Assembly (NCBI GenBank): GCA_021464245.1
Contig: JADCRB010000043.1
Coordinates: 214,168-278,167 of the forward strand
Origin: Carallia brachiata
Lineage: Eukaryota > Streptophyta > Magnoliopsida > Malpighiales > Rhizophoraceae
Reading direction: 5' to 3'
Length of the DNA: 64,000 bases
Shown here: in pieces, positions 1-14,039 of the stretch
Layout of the letters: each line of letters starts with the position of its first letter
Position numbering within the stretch: position 1 is the first letter of the stretch
The notes under the pieces: generated by a model
The model's database searches: none
What the model was told of the DNA's origin: nothing
The model's input: only the letters and a program-made list of their open reading frames with translations
Translations under genes and position numbers: made by a program

Positions 1-3000
1 AATACTGTTACACCGCTTAACACGTTGCTCTTTAATACATGCTACTCCTCTTCATCGCAAGTAAATAAATAAACAAATAAATATAGGAGGTTGAACAAGG
101 AAGCCTCGATGATAGAAAGTCAAATTTTGAAGGGTGAAATTGTGAGTAGAAGAATAATGATATGTATAATGAAAACCATATTATGAAATTCATATTCTTA
201 TTATTATAAAAAAATTAATTAAATTTTTTAACACCATTAAATTAAAAAACAAAAAAGTAAATCACATATTTAATCGGTGGGATATTTTATGATATGATTT
301 TTATGATATATATTATTACTCAAGTAAAAAAAAAACTAAGTTAGGTCCGAATTCAACTTTTGATTCTTGTTGCATTAGTTGTTTTTTGGTTTTTTTTTTT
401 TAATTCTCTATCATATGGATATAAAAATTTGATAAAGTATTTTCGTTTGATGAATTACTAATACCAGGATACTAGTCAATAAATGTGTACTGTATTGTAT
501 TTTAACTCAAGTACATTTATTTCCCCGATAGTTGTGTATTTTATAATTCTTAATGTTCCTATAAAATTTAGGTAATTATTGAAATTACCGTTATACTCCC
601 ATGTTCTCTTTTTAGTTTCATTCATAAAAGCTTATCTTTAATAATGTTGGGTACCCAAGTACGTTGTTAGTTTTGCTCCTATGGCAGTTTTTCTGTTCGA
701 AGCCAATGCAAACATTCTAGAATAACAAATCCGGGGAGGGCTCCCTCCAGCCCTTCAATAATTCCCAAAAATTCACGAATGTGTCGATACCTGCCTGGAA
801 ACTCCAATTTGCAGCTATAACATGCATAAACTCTTCCTTCAACAGCTAAGCATATTTCCTTCCATATTGCTGACTATTTTTTAGAGTCTCAGACTAATTA
901 AGTAAGTTAGGGAAGGCAATTAAGAAAACAAAATTGGTAATAATAACAATAATCAACAAAGGAAAGGCTAGATCAGAAAATACAAAAAGTTGTCGTACAT
1001 CAAAGCGATTGAACTTTAATGAATCAAACATGACGGAGAAAGCCAGCCCACTAGCTTTGCTTAAATTCATATACATAACTAGCTTAATTAGCGGTGTCAA
1101 TATGGCATTGGTCTATATATATAACAAATTTGTATTGTTTACTTTCCTACATTGTCCAAAATGTCTTTCAGTCTTAGTAAGAGTGGTCTCCACCACATAA
1201 AGGCAAAATGATAAGATACTGGTGAAAGTTTGAACTGTTATAAAAAAAAAATGTGTATTGCCTTTTTTATTTCTATCTTCTATGTAAGTCTGAGTTCTTT
1301 ATGTTATTCAAAATTTTCATAGAAAATAACCATGCAAATAACTCTTAAAATAGTGCCAAGATAATAATCATTTAGTTTAATGGAACTCACCAAATTGATT
1401 GTACAGTTGAATACCTTTTAAATATTGTCTCAAAAAATAAAAAATGAATACATCTTAAATAATTCGAATACAAATTGAAGAAAAATTGCCCCTATTAAAT
1501 TATAAAAAATCATTCTTGAACATAAATTTGATATTCAGGCCCGCCAAAGAAACCTCGTAGTCACTTACTACACCGTGTCCCCAAATAGAAAGCGAACGTT
1601 GAAGAAAATAACACAAATATGGTAAACGGCCAACTGAAAGCAAACTGCCGCAAATAGCTTGAGTTTGTTTTTTTTTTTTTTTTTGTTAAGTCAAAAAAAA
1701 AAATGAAATATCATATTACAACTAAAGAAAAAAACAGGTTTAAAAAAAATAGAATCAAATTTCTGTCCCATTCTTAACATAATATCAATGATTTAACTAC
1801 TCTACCCAGCAATGAATTTCCAAAAGAGAGCACATCGCAATCGCATGGCTTCCAAGCGTGGACCCCACATTTAGGAAAACCAGGCTCTGCACAAAGTGGG
1901 CCCCGGATTATTAAGCTTTTTGGGTTGGAATATGACATGTCCATGTTGCCCTGGCAATGGTTCATCCAGGGTCCACAAATCATGCCTGCTAGTTCAGTGC
2001 TTCGCCCACTCAATGCCCACCAGCCCACTCAAAACTCCCCATCTCCGACTCAATTCTCAGCCCCCACGGCCCACCCACCAGCATATCCAGTTGTCTATCT
2101 TCCTTTGATATGGACTGGATGTCCTCTTGTTTCCTTTTCTAGATTTTTAGGGGTCTAAAACTTTTGTAAGCTCCAATCCCACCTAAGTAGATCTAATTGT
2201 GTTACACATGGACAATTAAAATAATAATAATAATAAAAAATTAAAAAAATTAAACAATCTCAAATTTTTATTTTAATGGTCTTGTGTTCAAAATTTGAAA
2301 AGAGTGAAAATGAGATTTAACTTATAATCTAATAGATCTGTTAATAAACTAAAAAAAAAACTTTTTTTCTTAGGCATATCTTAAATTCGAAGTATTGAAT
2401 AAAAAAAAAGGAAATAAGAGATTTAACATCTCCAATGAATGAAAGATTATTATAGTATGAGCCCATTAATTCAATCTGTTGATTTTGCGGAGCAAAATGT
2501 TTTGACACTTAAATAAAATTTTTCCGTACTTAGCTGTCAATTTATAGAATGATTAACTTTAATTAGTTAGTTCGGCTCCTAAATAGATGTTGAGCTCTAA
2601 ATAGATGATGTTTTTGACAAGAAATGTATACTCAAATCTAATTTAACGAGCATCTCATTAAACGGATTTTGATTCAGCAGTATTGTAAATGAGTTAAAAT
2701 TTTTGCATCCCGGTTAGAGGTTTTTTGTTTTTTGTTTTTTTTTTGCACAAATGTAATAATCTAGTGGCAAGTCAGCGTACTTTTACATTATAAGTCCTAA
2801 ATTTGAGTTATCGCGCTTTCACGGCCCCCTAACTGATCATACTGAATATTCTTTTTAGTGTAAGCAGTGATGCACAATATTTAAAATTAAATTCTTCCGT
2901 TAGGATTCCTGTAGCGGAGTCACGTTCAGCTCTATTCGTTGTTCAGTATGGGTCAGCCTATTTAGAGTTATGGAATGAGAGTCAAATAAATAGGAATTAC

Positions 3001-4698
3001 TCCAGTGTCAACTCCATGATATGATGAGTGTTTACTCAATAATTCTTTTTTTTTTATCAAGATCTTTTTTGTTGCTGATAAAAAAAATATAGAGTTTTTT
3101 TTAAAAAATAATAATAATAAAGAAAGGAAAGGAAACCACAGCCTAAGTGAGACTTGTCCCTGGATAAAGTGGAGTGTTGTTAGCGCATGCTTTATCACCT
3201 CATTGGAGAATCTAGTCTCATTTTTAGTTTAGATTCTAGACCACATGAAGGTTCATGGTATGCTGATGAAATTATTTTTTTGCCCATTCTCCTTCTTATT
3301 GTGATGATTTTCATTGTGGTATTGTCCTAACGATATTGAATGGTGGCAACGGGTTGAGTGTTGGGGGTTCGAAAAAAAAAAAAAAATTGACTAACTGACG
3401 GAATAAAATCAAATCAAATTAAAATTTTGGTGCCTCTTCGTGTGCATCCTCAAAATTCATTATTTGTCATCCAAATGGAAAATAGACCCACTGGATTGCC
3501 AATTAGGGCCCCTTCCAGAATTTATAATTTTTAAATGTTTGATCTATCATGTGATATTTTCGCCGGAGACGAGCAAATGGCAGACAATGATGAGGTTAAA
3601 CACGGGTCTGCCTCATAAATAATTGCAACTTTGCAAGTATAATATCAATGCCGTCATGTATCTTATATTTTTCCAAGGGCTTGAATCCCGTCTGACAGCC
3701 AGGTCCAGGTCCGCATCAAAGGGCCTAGATTTTCAATTTTCAGCATCTAGTTCTATGCCGGCTGGGTTTCTCAGGCCCGGGAAGGAAGCTACCTTCTTCC
3801 AGTCGGACCAGTCCCTCTCGCACCCTTTGCCCTCTATAATAGTCTTACCATCTCTTTTATAAATTAAAAAAAAACAAAAAGTCTCTAAGAGAAAATTTTA
3901 GTAATTTTAAATTTAGATTTTCATTTTAAAATTTTAAAATTTTAATTTTAAAAATAAAATATAAAATTTATAAAAATATAAAGAACTATCACATTATATA
4001 AATTTTGAATTCAATAAATAAGAAAAAAAATCATTGTTGGAAAATAGTTTATATTTCATACACACATTTAAGCCGATGGTCCACACTCGATCAGTCGTGA
4101 AATAGTGCACTTTTTGTTTTTCTCTTTTGGCAGAAGCAATATTGCACGTATTTGTACAGCGAGGATACGTGATAACAACAAGGGCAACAACAATTTTCTG
4201 TTTTTTTTTTTAAAATATTGATTATAAAATAACTTTTTAGCTTTTATGCGTCACTTACCACTTTTATAGTGTGTTTAGATTTAAGTTGTAAAAAAATAAA
4301 ATAGGTTGAATAAATAAGAATTATTTGAGAAAAAAATAAATAATTTTTTTTTCTTTCCCTTTTCTTTCTCTTGGGTTCTTAAGAATCCAAACAGGGCCTT
4401 AATACTTTTTTTCAAAGATTCTCATACTCAGCTGCCTGTAATTTCTTTCCCTAAAAAAGACTAAACTATATGCTTGGAGCAAGTGTAGCAATCCGAATCT
4501 GCTGGGAACCTATAAATAGGCCATTAAAATGTTTAAGAATGCAGTTAATGTTTAATATAAAGTATAATAATATAAAATAAGTTAGTCTTATTTTATTATA
4601 TTTTACATAATATAAAATTAATATATCATATACTAAACGGCTCCTAAATGCAAAGTAACACAATAAGATGCACTCTTATTTCTTTTTCTTCTGAATTT
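1..4698. other. AT-rich intergenic region, no supported gene
   Basis: No reading frame here looks like a conserved protein; the open stretches are under 90 codons and composition-driven. It holds poly-A/T runs and, around 4260-4400, a stretch bounded by 'gtgtgtttagattt' and 'aatccaaacaggg'. That end pattern (tgtttggatt inverted) is common in small plant MITEs, but I could not define clean ends. 1-900 and 2200-3400 show nothing beyond AT-rich sequence. 3640-3850 is less AT-rich but carries no recognisable protein. Confidence 0.5.
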
Positions 4699-4707
4699 AA
4701 ATTTTTC

Positions 4708-5730
4708 GGGTTAAATGCATTTAATTTCTTTATAGTTTGATTGTTTTGCATATTACCCTTTGTAGTTTTAATTTAGGCATCAAACCTCCCTATAATTTTC
4801 AATTTTGGCAAGTAACCCCCTATAGTTTTTAATTTGGGCAATTAACCCCTTGTACTTTCAATTTAGGCATCAAACCTCCCTGTGGTTTTCAATTTTGGCA
4901 AATAATCTTCCGTAGTTTTTAATTTTGATAATTAACCTCCTTATCAGCAATTTCTTGAATATATTAACAAAAAATAGTAATAATTAAGTTGTAGAGTGCA
5001 GTTAAAAGATATATTACAATTTAATTTGAGAAATATAAAAAATATTTTTTTAGTAGAGAATGTGAATTCGAATTCGAATTTGACGTATTAAAAATATTAT
5101 AAAAAATATATTTAACCTATTTTTTTATAACAGGCATTATAAAAAAATGTAATATAGTGCTCTACGATGGTTTATTAAATGGAGAATTATTCCCGTCGCT
5201 TTTTAATTGACCTCAAGTTCTTAATGCATCGAATTTATTGAAAAAAAAGAATTATTCTTATTGATTTTAATCTTAAAAAGCAGAAGTATGAAATTTTTTT
5301 CATAATATTTTTTATAAAAAAATGTGTTAAATGTATTTTTTATAATATTTTTAACACGTCGAATTCGAATTTGCATTCTTTATTAAAAAATTATTTCTTA
5401 TATTTTTCAAATTAAATTTTAATGTATCTTTTAACTGCACTCTACAACTTAATAATTATTATTTTTTGTTAATATATTCAAGAAATTACTGATAAGGAGA
5501 TTAATTATCAAAATTGAAAACTACAGGAGGGTTATTTGTCAAAATTAAAAACTACAGAGAAGTTTGATATATAAATTGAAACCACAAGGGAGTTAATTGT
5601 CAAAATTAAAAACCACAGGAGATTTACTTGTCAAAATTAAAAATCACAGAGAAATTTGATGCCTAAATTAAAATCACATAGAGATAATATGTAAAACAGT
5701 CAAACCATATGAGTTAAATGCATTTAACCC
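4708..5730. mobile_element. Fold-back MULE-like non-autonomous DNA transposon
   Basis: The ends are inverted copies of gggttaaatgcatttaa (4708-4724 and the complement ending at 5730). Inverted similarity continues inward for roughly 430 bases on each side, leaving a loop of about 150 bases. Each arm contains several degenerate copies of a roughly 30-base unit of the type 'tatagtttttaattttggcaa'. The flanks carry a probable 9-bp target duplication, aaatttttc (4699-4707) and aaatttttt (5731-5739), 8 of 9 matching. Long terminal inverted repeats with a 9-bp duplication are typical of Mutator-like elements. No transposase is encoded, so it would need help in trans. Family assignment is inference from structure. 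Confidence 0.6.
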
Positions 5731-5739
5731 AAATTTTTT

Positions 5740-6534
5740 TAATCAAATTATTTCACATGAACGCGGTAACATTGTTGTAAACAATTTTTTTTCTTTTAAA
5801 ACAACATAGATATTGTTCCGGAAAAAGAAAAAGAAACGAAAAACTTGGGACCCATATTGCGCAATTACCGCGGTAGAAGAGGAACAGACCATAGCCCTCG
5901 ACATCTGCGAAACATTTTTAACAGAAGAAGAACCATTTTAATATATATATAATATATATAAGTTAGTATCCGGTGATAAGTTTGGTATTATGATAGTTTT
6001 TGTTTCAAGATTTAATTTAATTAAAATAATAATTAATATTTTAAAAATAAATATTAATATTTTTAAAATATTTATTATTTTTATATTATAATATTATCAG
6101 TTATTATTTAAAAAATAACAGTTATAATTTATCTCGTAGACATATATAAAAAAAATGGTATATATATATATATACAGTTCAGGTCGGGTCGGGTCAAGGT
6201 AAAAAAACAGAAAAATCTGGAAACGCCTGCCTCCACCTCGACTCCGTTGAAAATCAATCAATCAATCCACTTTCGTTCGTATGTTCGACGGGGCGTGGCG
6301 TTCACCGATTTCTCTTCCTTCTTGCTTTTACGTATTAGTTCGCAGTTTCCTTTTTCCATTCCATAACTTTTTTTTCTTATTAAATCTATGTATACACATT
6401 CGTACGCATATATTATTATTAGTAGTATAATTAATAATACAATCTAGAAATTAGGTTTTTGTAGAAGGAAAAAAAAAAAAAAGGATAAAAAAGGAAGAAC
6501 AACGAAGTAGAAATCGGTGATCGTACCGAATCGA
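5740..6534 (+). promoter_or_regulatory. Upstream region and probable 5' UTR of the ERGIC3-like gene
   Basis: This stretch separates the fold-back element from the ATG at 6535. It contains AT microsatellites near 5940-5962 and 6161-6174 and a 'gtcgggtcgggtc' motif at 6183-6197. From about 6230 the sequence is less AT-biased, with pyrimidine-rich stretches, as expected for a 5' UTR. A specific TATA box could not be chosen because AT repeats are abundant. The transcription start is therefore unresolved. Confidence 0.3.
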
Positions 6535-9500
6535 ATGGAAGGAATTATGAATAAGCTGAGGAATTTGGACGCGTATCCGAAAATCAACGAGGATTTCTAC
6601 AGCCGCACGCTGTCCGGCGGCGTCATCACCCTCGTCTCCTCCGTCGTCATGCTCCTCCTCTTCATCTCCGAGCTCCGTACGCTCTGATTTCCTTTTTCTG
6701 TTTCTATATCCTTCCTTTTACTCTACGTTTTACATTTTTTTATTATTTTTTTGGGATCTGGATGCGTGTTGCTTTTTAATTCTCTCTCTCTCTCTCTGTT
6801 TTCTTTTTTTTGGTGTTTTGTCGAGAAGAGAATTAGGTAAGGTTTCGCAAGTTTAGAAAACGATGCGTTGTGGTTTGTTAGGTATTTGAACTTGGAAGGC
6901 TTAATCTTCAGCGATTTTAAAGTTAAGAGTTAGCTAATATTTCTGTTAAAATTTTGTTAATTGTTTATCTTTAATTTTCCTCAATCAACAGCTTTCTGTC
7001 CGTTGAATTTATTGTTATTCATGTTAATTTCAGGATTATACCTCCACGCCGTAACCGAAACGAAGCTCCTGGTTGATACTTCAAGAGGAGAAACATTACG
7101 TATCAATGTAATGTCTTTCTTTTTTCAAGTTTGGTCAAGCTTCTCTGTTGCATTAATATAGCTACGAGATATGTTTCTAATGTCTCTATCTGTAAGATAA
7201 GTTTTTATGAGCTCGTTAATGCGGTATCTATTGGACTGTGATACGTGAATAGCTTGCCGAAGTAATTGATTTATTCCTTTGTTGATGCCTAAAAGTGCAG
7301 TTTGATGTCACTTTTCCTGCCCTTCCGTGTTCTATTCTCAGCCTTGATGCGATGGACATCAGCGGAGAGCAACATCTTGACGTGGTACGTACCACATGAT
7401 CCTATAACTTCTTGGTAATGTTGCCAGTAAGAACATTTTCGATGTGCATGCCTTTTTCGTGCTTTATGCTTCTAGCATAGTTGCTTGTGGGGTCTAATAT
7501 GCTATGGAGTCTAATATGCTGCTTTACAATGATGGTTTTCCCTAAAAATTGCAGAAACATGATATAATCAAAAGGAGACTAGATTCTCATGGCAATGTGA
7601 TAGAAACACGGCAAGATGGAATTGGTGCTCCTAAGGTTAGTTGCATCATATGGTTCCTATTTTATGTGCCCGCATATCTTGAATGAGTTTATGTACCTTG
7701 CTTTTAAGGGTTCTTTGAGTGTTATTTCTGGCAGATAGTTGGAGCTGTCCATGCCGGACACACAACTGCAAATACTTGAGCTCTCAATTTGTTGTCCTGA
7801 TAGTTTGTTTTGACTCACTGAGATTTCTGGTTGTTGCAGATTGAGAAGCCTTTGCAGAGACACGGAGGCAGACTTGAGCACAATGAGACATATTGCGGTT
7901 CCTGCTATGGTGCCGAAGCGGTAAGCTTTCTTGTTTATTTTGTCATGTGAAGAAAAGGTGTGACGCTATCCCAATTTTCTTCAAAAAGAAATGGTTTAAT
8001 AAAATTCTCCTTGAATTCCATATCAAAGTGCAATTTGATAATTTAATGTCCTTTCCTTTAGAGTTTAGGAGGCATATGTACATATTATGCTGATATACTA
8101 TCTTAATGGTACTCTAGAAACCTCCCTGAATGTGTTGTGAATTTTTCAATTGTTATGTGTCAATGATAACTATTGTCCTCAAGGTTTTTTTCTGTCTTCT
8201 TTAATATCTCCTGATATTTTAGTCAGATGAGGATTGTTGTAATTCATGCGAAGAAGTTCGTGAAGCATATAGGAAAAAAGGTTGGGCGCTGTCAAATCCA
8301 GATTTGATCGACCAGGTCTGTCAATCTTTAGTGTTCCTTATCGTCTAAGGCTATATACCTCCTAGATTCATCTTTTAATGAACAAAAAGAAATGAATAAT
8401 GGATGAATGCAAAGACTTGTCATTCTCAGTGGTATCTTAAATTTTTGGCATGGTCATGACAAATAATAATGGGTGGAGATTTTTTCTGCCACCAGTGTTC
8501 TTTTAACGTTGAAGCAAAGAGTATATTTTCCCCTACTTTGTTCAAATGTTGCAGTAGCATACATGTGCTTCCGTGCTAAATAGATAGGCAAATCAAGAAA
8601 CTTGAACTGCAATATGAAGTTGTAGATTCCAATTGTTAGTTCAGATGCTTTCACATGGTCTCCTGTTCCTGGTCAATGGTTTTACATGCCAACTAGTCTC
8701 TGCTTAAACTTGAAGTAAACTGCGAGACTTCTTCTTCGCCTCCAAGTATTGTCACTTGGAAGGATGGGATTATATGTTTGAGCAGACTGTCATTACTAAC
8801 AAGACAACATTTGCAACATAAATATTGGTGAATTTGCAATATAAATATTGGTGATATCCTGGGAATATTTCTAAGTTATCAAAAATATCTTTTTATAATT
8901 GCAATGGCAACTTATTTCTTCATAATAAAGCAGTCCAGTCTGTGATCTACAGCATTTATATGTGTCTTATGCCATGGTTTGCCTCTGTTTCTATGAATTC
9001 TCTAGTGCAAAAGGGAAGGTTTTCTACAAAGAATCAAGGAAGAAGAAGGTGAAGGGTGCAACGTTTATGGCTTCTTGGAAGTCAATAAGGTGGCTGGAAA
9101 TTTCCATTTTGCACCTGGGAAGAGTTTTCAACAGTCACATGTTCATGTTCATGATTTGCTGGCATTTCAAAAGGACAGTTTCAACGTAAGACAACATGAA
9201 TCTACTCCCTATGGCCTCTCTATGAAGAGTAACATTTTATTGGTTCGATGTCCATATGGAACTTAAATTATCAAAATCCTTATAATCCAATGAATATGCT
9301 TGGTCCTGCCATCCGATTAACTGGTAAACTTTGATGCAGATAACTCACAAGATTAACAGGTTAGCTTTTGGAGAATATTTTCCTGGTGTAGTGAATCCAC
9401 TTGATGGGTAATCATTTCTCCCATATGGTGCATTTCATTATGGTTTCACTTTTCTTGGAGCTTTTTCCAATTGGATATATAACTCGGTGTACGTTGGCAT

Positions 9501-11106
9501 TTGTCTCATTTATTCACCGGTCAGTGTGCAATGGACACAAGAAGCACCGAACGGCATGTACCAGTACTTTATCAAGGTCATTTTTCTGGAATAGTGCCTT
9601 TGCATTTACATCCTGACACTTCTATCTGAGCAAGGAAATTTAATCAGTACTCAACAATAATGTCTCATTATTTATGCAGGTTGTACCTACTGTATACAGA
9701 GATGTCAATAAGCACACCATCCAGTCAAATCAGGTAAGGTTTCACATTATAACTAGTTTACAAGATGTCCATCATACGATCACATGGCATTGGCGGTTTC
9801 TTTTCCACAGTTCTCTGTGACTGAACATTTTAGAAGTTCTGAAGCGGGTCACTTTCAGTATGTCCCTGGAGTTTTCTTTTTATGACCTGTCTCCAATTAA
9901 GGTGGGTTTTTGGGTCTACTTAGCAAGTTCAAGGTTTAGTCAATGATTGTGCTTTCTATAGTTTTCCATGTGATTGTGGTCATTTTTGTCTGACATGCAC
10001 TTCTATAACTTGTGTGCACTTCGCAGGTGACTTTTACAGAGGAGCATGTGTCATTCTTGCACTTTCTAACAAATGTTTGTGCTATTGTCGGGGGTAAGCA
10101 ACTAACCTTTTCCATTTTAATCTGTAAGAAGCTGAAGCTTTTGAGCAACGTCTTAGAATGAATTATATATTAAATTCTTACGCACCTCTCTTACACAAAA
10201 TCCTTGCTCTCTAGGGCTGGAAGTGTGAACAAACACATGTTCACCTTGTAGAAATACACAATTAATTGGAAGACTGAGCGTAGTGAGGTTTGAATACATG
10301 ATCTCTTGGTCACGAGATTTTGATACCATGTCAGGAATTTAGTCGACCCTTTAAAGGTTTTGCTGAGGTCTAAGACTGCATTATATATTAAACTCTAAAC
10401 ATAACTCAAATTGATGGGAAACATGGTTGATACTGGTTTTCACTTGTATTAGTTGGTTGCATTTCTAGAGCAGTTAATCAGCAAGACATTTCTCTCCTTG
10501 TCACTGTTTCAGTTTCTTTTCAACTATTTTCAATTGCAAGTTGATTTGCCATTGCTATGTGGACTACATGATGCATTAGAGGCATTGGTTGGCATACATT
10601 TTTTTTTGAAACAAATAATTCATTTTTGTGCAAGACTGCAAGTGTTTCTGGGCTGTACAGGGTGGCAGCTCCATGAAAAATGGTGCCCGGTTATCATTTT
10701 TCTGTTGCTTGCTTCTATGTTCCATGAATTTCCTTGATGATCACAATCTTACAGATGTTTTGTCTCATTATTACTTTGGAGATTGTATGCATTGTATGCT
10801 TTGCAAGATAAAGGAGTCTGATTTCAAGCATAAAAGAATAATATCTTTTACAAGTTTTTATGGATGTTTAGCTTTGCTATAGTTGTTTATCTTTGCTATA
10901 GTCGTAGTAATGTCTTTAAATAATGCTCTTGCTGTGTTCAATGAAACATTTCTCCTTATCACAAGCATCTTGGTTGGTTTGTTGATGAATCCTTTACCAT
11001 GCTTATGATCACAGGTGTTTTCACTGTGTCGGGAATATTGGATTCATTTATATATCACGGTCAAAGGGCAATCAAGAAGAAGATGGAACTTGGTAAATTT
11101 AGTTGA
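6535..11106 (+). CDS. ERGIC3/Erv46-like ER-Golgi cargo receptor, 13 exons, exon 11 frameshift
   Basis: Reading GT-AG junctions gives exons 6535-6676, 7034-7107, 7301-7384, 7555-7635, 7840-7920, 8223-8315, 9006-9185, 9340-9407, 9525-9576, 9680-9733, 9811-9901, 10027-10093 and 11015-11106. The phases fit throughout except exon 11. The product would be about 386 residues, the usual size of ERGIC3/Erv46 proteins, which cycle between ER and Golgi in COPII vesicles and help load cargo. Visible hallmarks are the N-terminal LRNLDAYPKINEDFYSRT stretch, a first membrane segment (about residues 28-46), a lumenal domain with the CGSCYGAE and DCCNSCEEV cysteine motifs, a second membrane segment near the C terminus, and a KKKMELGKFS tail. 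Exon 11 is 91 nt where 93 are needed: the T run at about 9876-9881 appears two bases short, so codons after it fall out of frame. All other exons are clean, so a sequencing or assembly error is as likely as a real null allele. CT repeats (6781-6798) lie in intron 1. Confidence 0.88.
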
Positions 11107-14039
11107 CAATGTATTTCATTGGCATCACAGCTAGCTTTTGGTCTGCGGTTTTGCGAGTAAAAGGCTTCGTGGGTGGAATGGGATTTGATAACTCCATTTT
11201 GAGCTGGTCAGCCGTGGATCGGAACATAATGCTCTTTCGCGATTTATGAGTTTTGGGAATTTTGCTGATCAATGAACTACATTGTCTTCCGTGATTCAAA
11301 AATTGTACTTTAAACTTGAAGTGCATTAATCGTAGCTTCACGGAACTTTGTTTTTGGTTTAGAGTCTTTGGGAAGAGAATTTACATGATTTCCTTACTGA
11401 AAATGGAGGATATTTATGGATTTCTTTTTGGGGGATGAATTCGTCGAATCGCCCCCGCTGTTGAAGGAATCTTATTTCAAAGTCCATTGCCCATTTTCTC
11501 TCCCTAGATCTGCTTGTAACTCATTATCGTATAATTGTCAAGTGCCAATGGACCAGGCTGTCTGGTCCTGTTAATAGAAATTAGAGATAAATGAACAGTT
11601 CCGCCAGAATAAAAGGGTGTAGATGATTTCTGAGGCTCGTACATTATAGGGTAGACGTGATGGAATTTTTTTCTTTCGTTATGGGCACATTTTCTTCCAT
11701 TATCTGCACATTTTAGCAATCTCAGCTAAACCGCCTGGAATTGAAGATGAACACGTGGGATGATCAAGCCGAAAATAAGACTTTAATTGGGCTAGGTCTG
11801 CCTTCTATCCGCTCTGCTTCGACCGTGGATTCCTGCCAACGGGAACGCAATCTTATGTTCAACAGTTTGTATAAAAGTTTTGGTCTCATTAATTATTGTT
11901 GTGGAGATAATAATGCACTCAAATGGAAAAGGGTTGTAGCCTGTAGGGTGTAACTCTGGTTGCCTCGTAATCTTCCACAATAAAGAAACAAAAACGAAGG
12001 AAAAAAAGCAGGGGTTTCGCCCTGTTCGAAGAGAATTTTAGAAGGCTTGCCATACAATCGAGTAAATGCTTTCTTCGTTTCTTCTTTTTTGGACACAATG
12101 AACACCATGTAGATAATTTGAGAACTTGAGCTGCATATGTATTTTTATACTTACATCTAACGTATGTTTAGTACACTAGAATTATCATTAATAATACGCT
12201 ATAATTTAATTGATATTAGTATCTAGTTTCAAATTCAAATCCAATCAAAGTCCATTAACTAAAATAATAATAATAATAAACTAGAACTATCTTTGTACAC
12301 TTAAGAGATTACGATCGAGCCTCCAAAAGCTGAATGGTCCATGAATCACGGGATACTTATTCTTCTTTTCTTTTTTAGTCTTCACGAGAGACTCATTCAT
12401 GAGTGTTCACTTTAGATGTTGTCCATAGCTTTTTCGTTTTTTATTTTTTTTTTATGTTAAAAATAAAAAAATAGAGATGATACCTCACAATACAAATAAT
12501 ATTTTAATTCTATACTCAAAATTATAAAAAAATCTAGATAATTATAATATACTTCGCATTAAATAATGAGTTATAAATTTAGTTTCACTACTCGATTTTT
12601 GCGAAATTTGAACTCGAACTCTCGGATTCAAACCCCTTAACCAATCACGCCACACAAGCAGTGTAGATGTGGATGTTTTGAGCTTCAGCGAGCATTCAGT
12701 ACTAGCTCCTACCATTGGAGTAAACCAAGAAGCCTCTCTTGAAAATTGGATATTATAGCTTTGAAAAGCCCAGCAATAATACAGATTCATGGAAACATTG
12801 TGAATACGGTCAAGTTCCTTTCATTTTTGGGTACATGTCAGCATGGTCGAGTTCATTGAACGAGTTGACAACAATTAGGTTTATAATATTAAATGTCTCG
12901 TCCGCTTTATAATATTGGCGTTTGCGACAAAATGGTGCATTTTTTTCGGTCTTTAAAACAAAGAGATAAAACTTTTACCTGCATCGAGTATTTTGTCCTT
13001 GTCTCCTACCACTGAAGTTTTAGAACCATTGGCCATAAAATTATAAAGTGGGGCATTAGCTAACAAATTGCTGGCCATGTGCCTAGTAAGTAAATAGTAT
13101 GTTTGATTAGATTAATAATTATTCAATTTGACCTTATCATATTTGTATTTTGGGAAAATATTTTTTTGATATTTTTGCCTTCAATTTGTGTACAACTTTC
13201 GATCTATAATAATGCAATAATTTTTTTTGCTCAAAAAAATTTGCTGGCCTGGCAATGTATTTAGAATCCCAAGAAGACGTTACGAGAGCTAAATCCTAAA
13301 TAAAACCCACGCTAGCTCCAAAACCGTTAGGCAGAGAATCGAATTACCCGAATATATTGTTGCATTTGCACGAATATTGTATTTGGATCCATGAAATGAC
13401 GAAAATGAAACGAACAAATATCACATGATACGTAGCCCGCTCCGCGCCATGTCTACGAAAGAAGAGATCTTGGGTTGCGTTTTTCCGAACAGGAAATGAC
13501 CAAAATCCACTCGTTCCATCCAGGTTTGAAGCCTACAATTTGTGTTGCTGTTTTAGATTAAATCCCATGTCCAACTCCTTTTGCTGTGGATAATATCAAG
13601 GTTTTCTTCACCTTCAATTAATCATCTAATTTACTTTTACATTAATTATTCTGAAACTTGCTGGGTCTTTTAAGAGTTTTCATTCCGATCTTGGTTTACC
13701 ACAACCTTGTCCATCGAAAAAACAGGAGACCGAGGTTACTTATGGAACATAGCTTCTTAGTTGCAACAGAAATCAGATACATCACTTGACTACCATAATA
13801 TGGACATTGGACATCAACAAGAATACAATTTCTCCATGGTCCGACAAGACAAAAAACCAGCCGACCATTGGGGAGGACAGATTTACTTTAACGTTACTAC
13901 ATGCTACCAACAATAACTAACACCTAACAATTGGAAAAGGACTACACAAATTATGGCCATGCAACTGCCAAAAACTTTCATTGCAGCAGCCAAATTTGCC
14001 TAAAGGAAGAACATAAAATGCGAACTAACATAACAATAC
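11107..14039. other. Intergenic region between the ERGIC3-like and RAP2-4-like genes
   Basis: The first few hundred bases are probably the 3' UTR of the ERGIC3-like gene. The last 200-300 bases before 14040 are probably the 3' UTR of the - strand RAP2-4-like gene. Between them the sequence is AT-rich with no convincing protein. A SINE-like patch around 12560-12660 is listed separately. Confidence 0.5.
12560..12660 (-). repeat. Possible tRNA-derived SINE fragment
   Basis: On the - strand the sequence tggcgtgattggttaaggg resembles a pol III A box. It is followed about 30 bases later by gagagttcgagttc, which resembles a B box. This spacing and order fit the head of a plant tRNA-derived SINE. 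No poly-A tail or target duplication was resolved, so it may be a degraded fragment or a chance match. Confidence 0.25.

Noticed and set aside
10250..10400. Transposon-like stretch in intron 12 of the ERGIC3-like gene
   Set aside because: Contains phrases common in plant repeats (gataccatgtcaggaattt), but no ends or family could be supported.
12542..12790. 82-codon frame on the - strand
   Set aside because: Overlaps the SINE-like patch and has no protein-like features.
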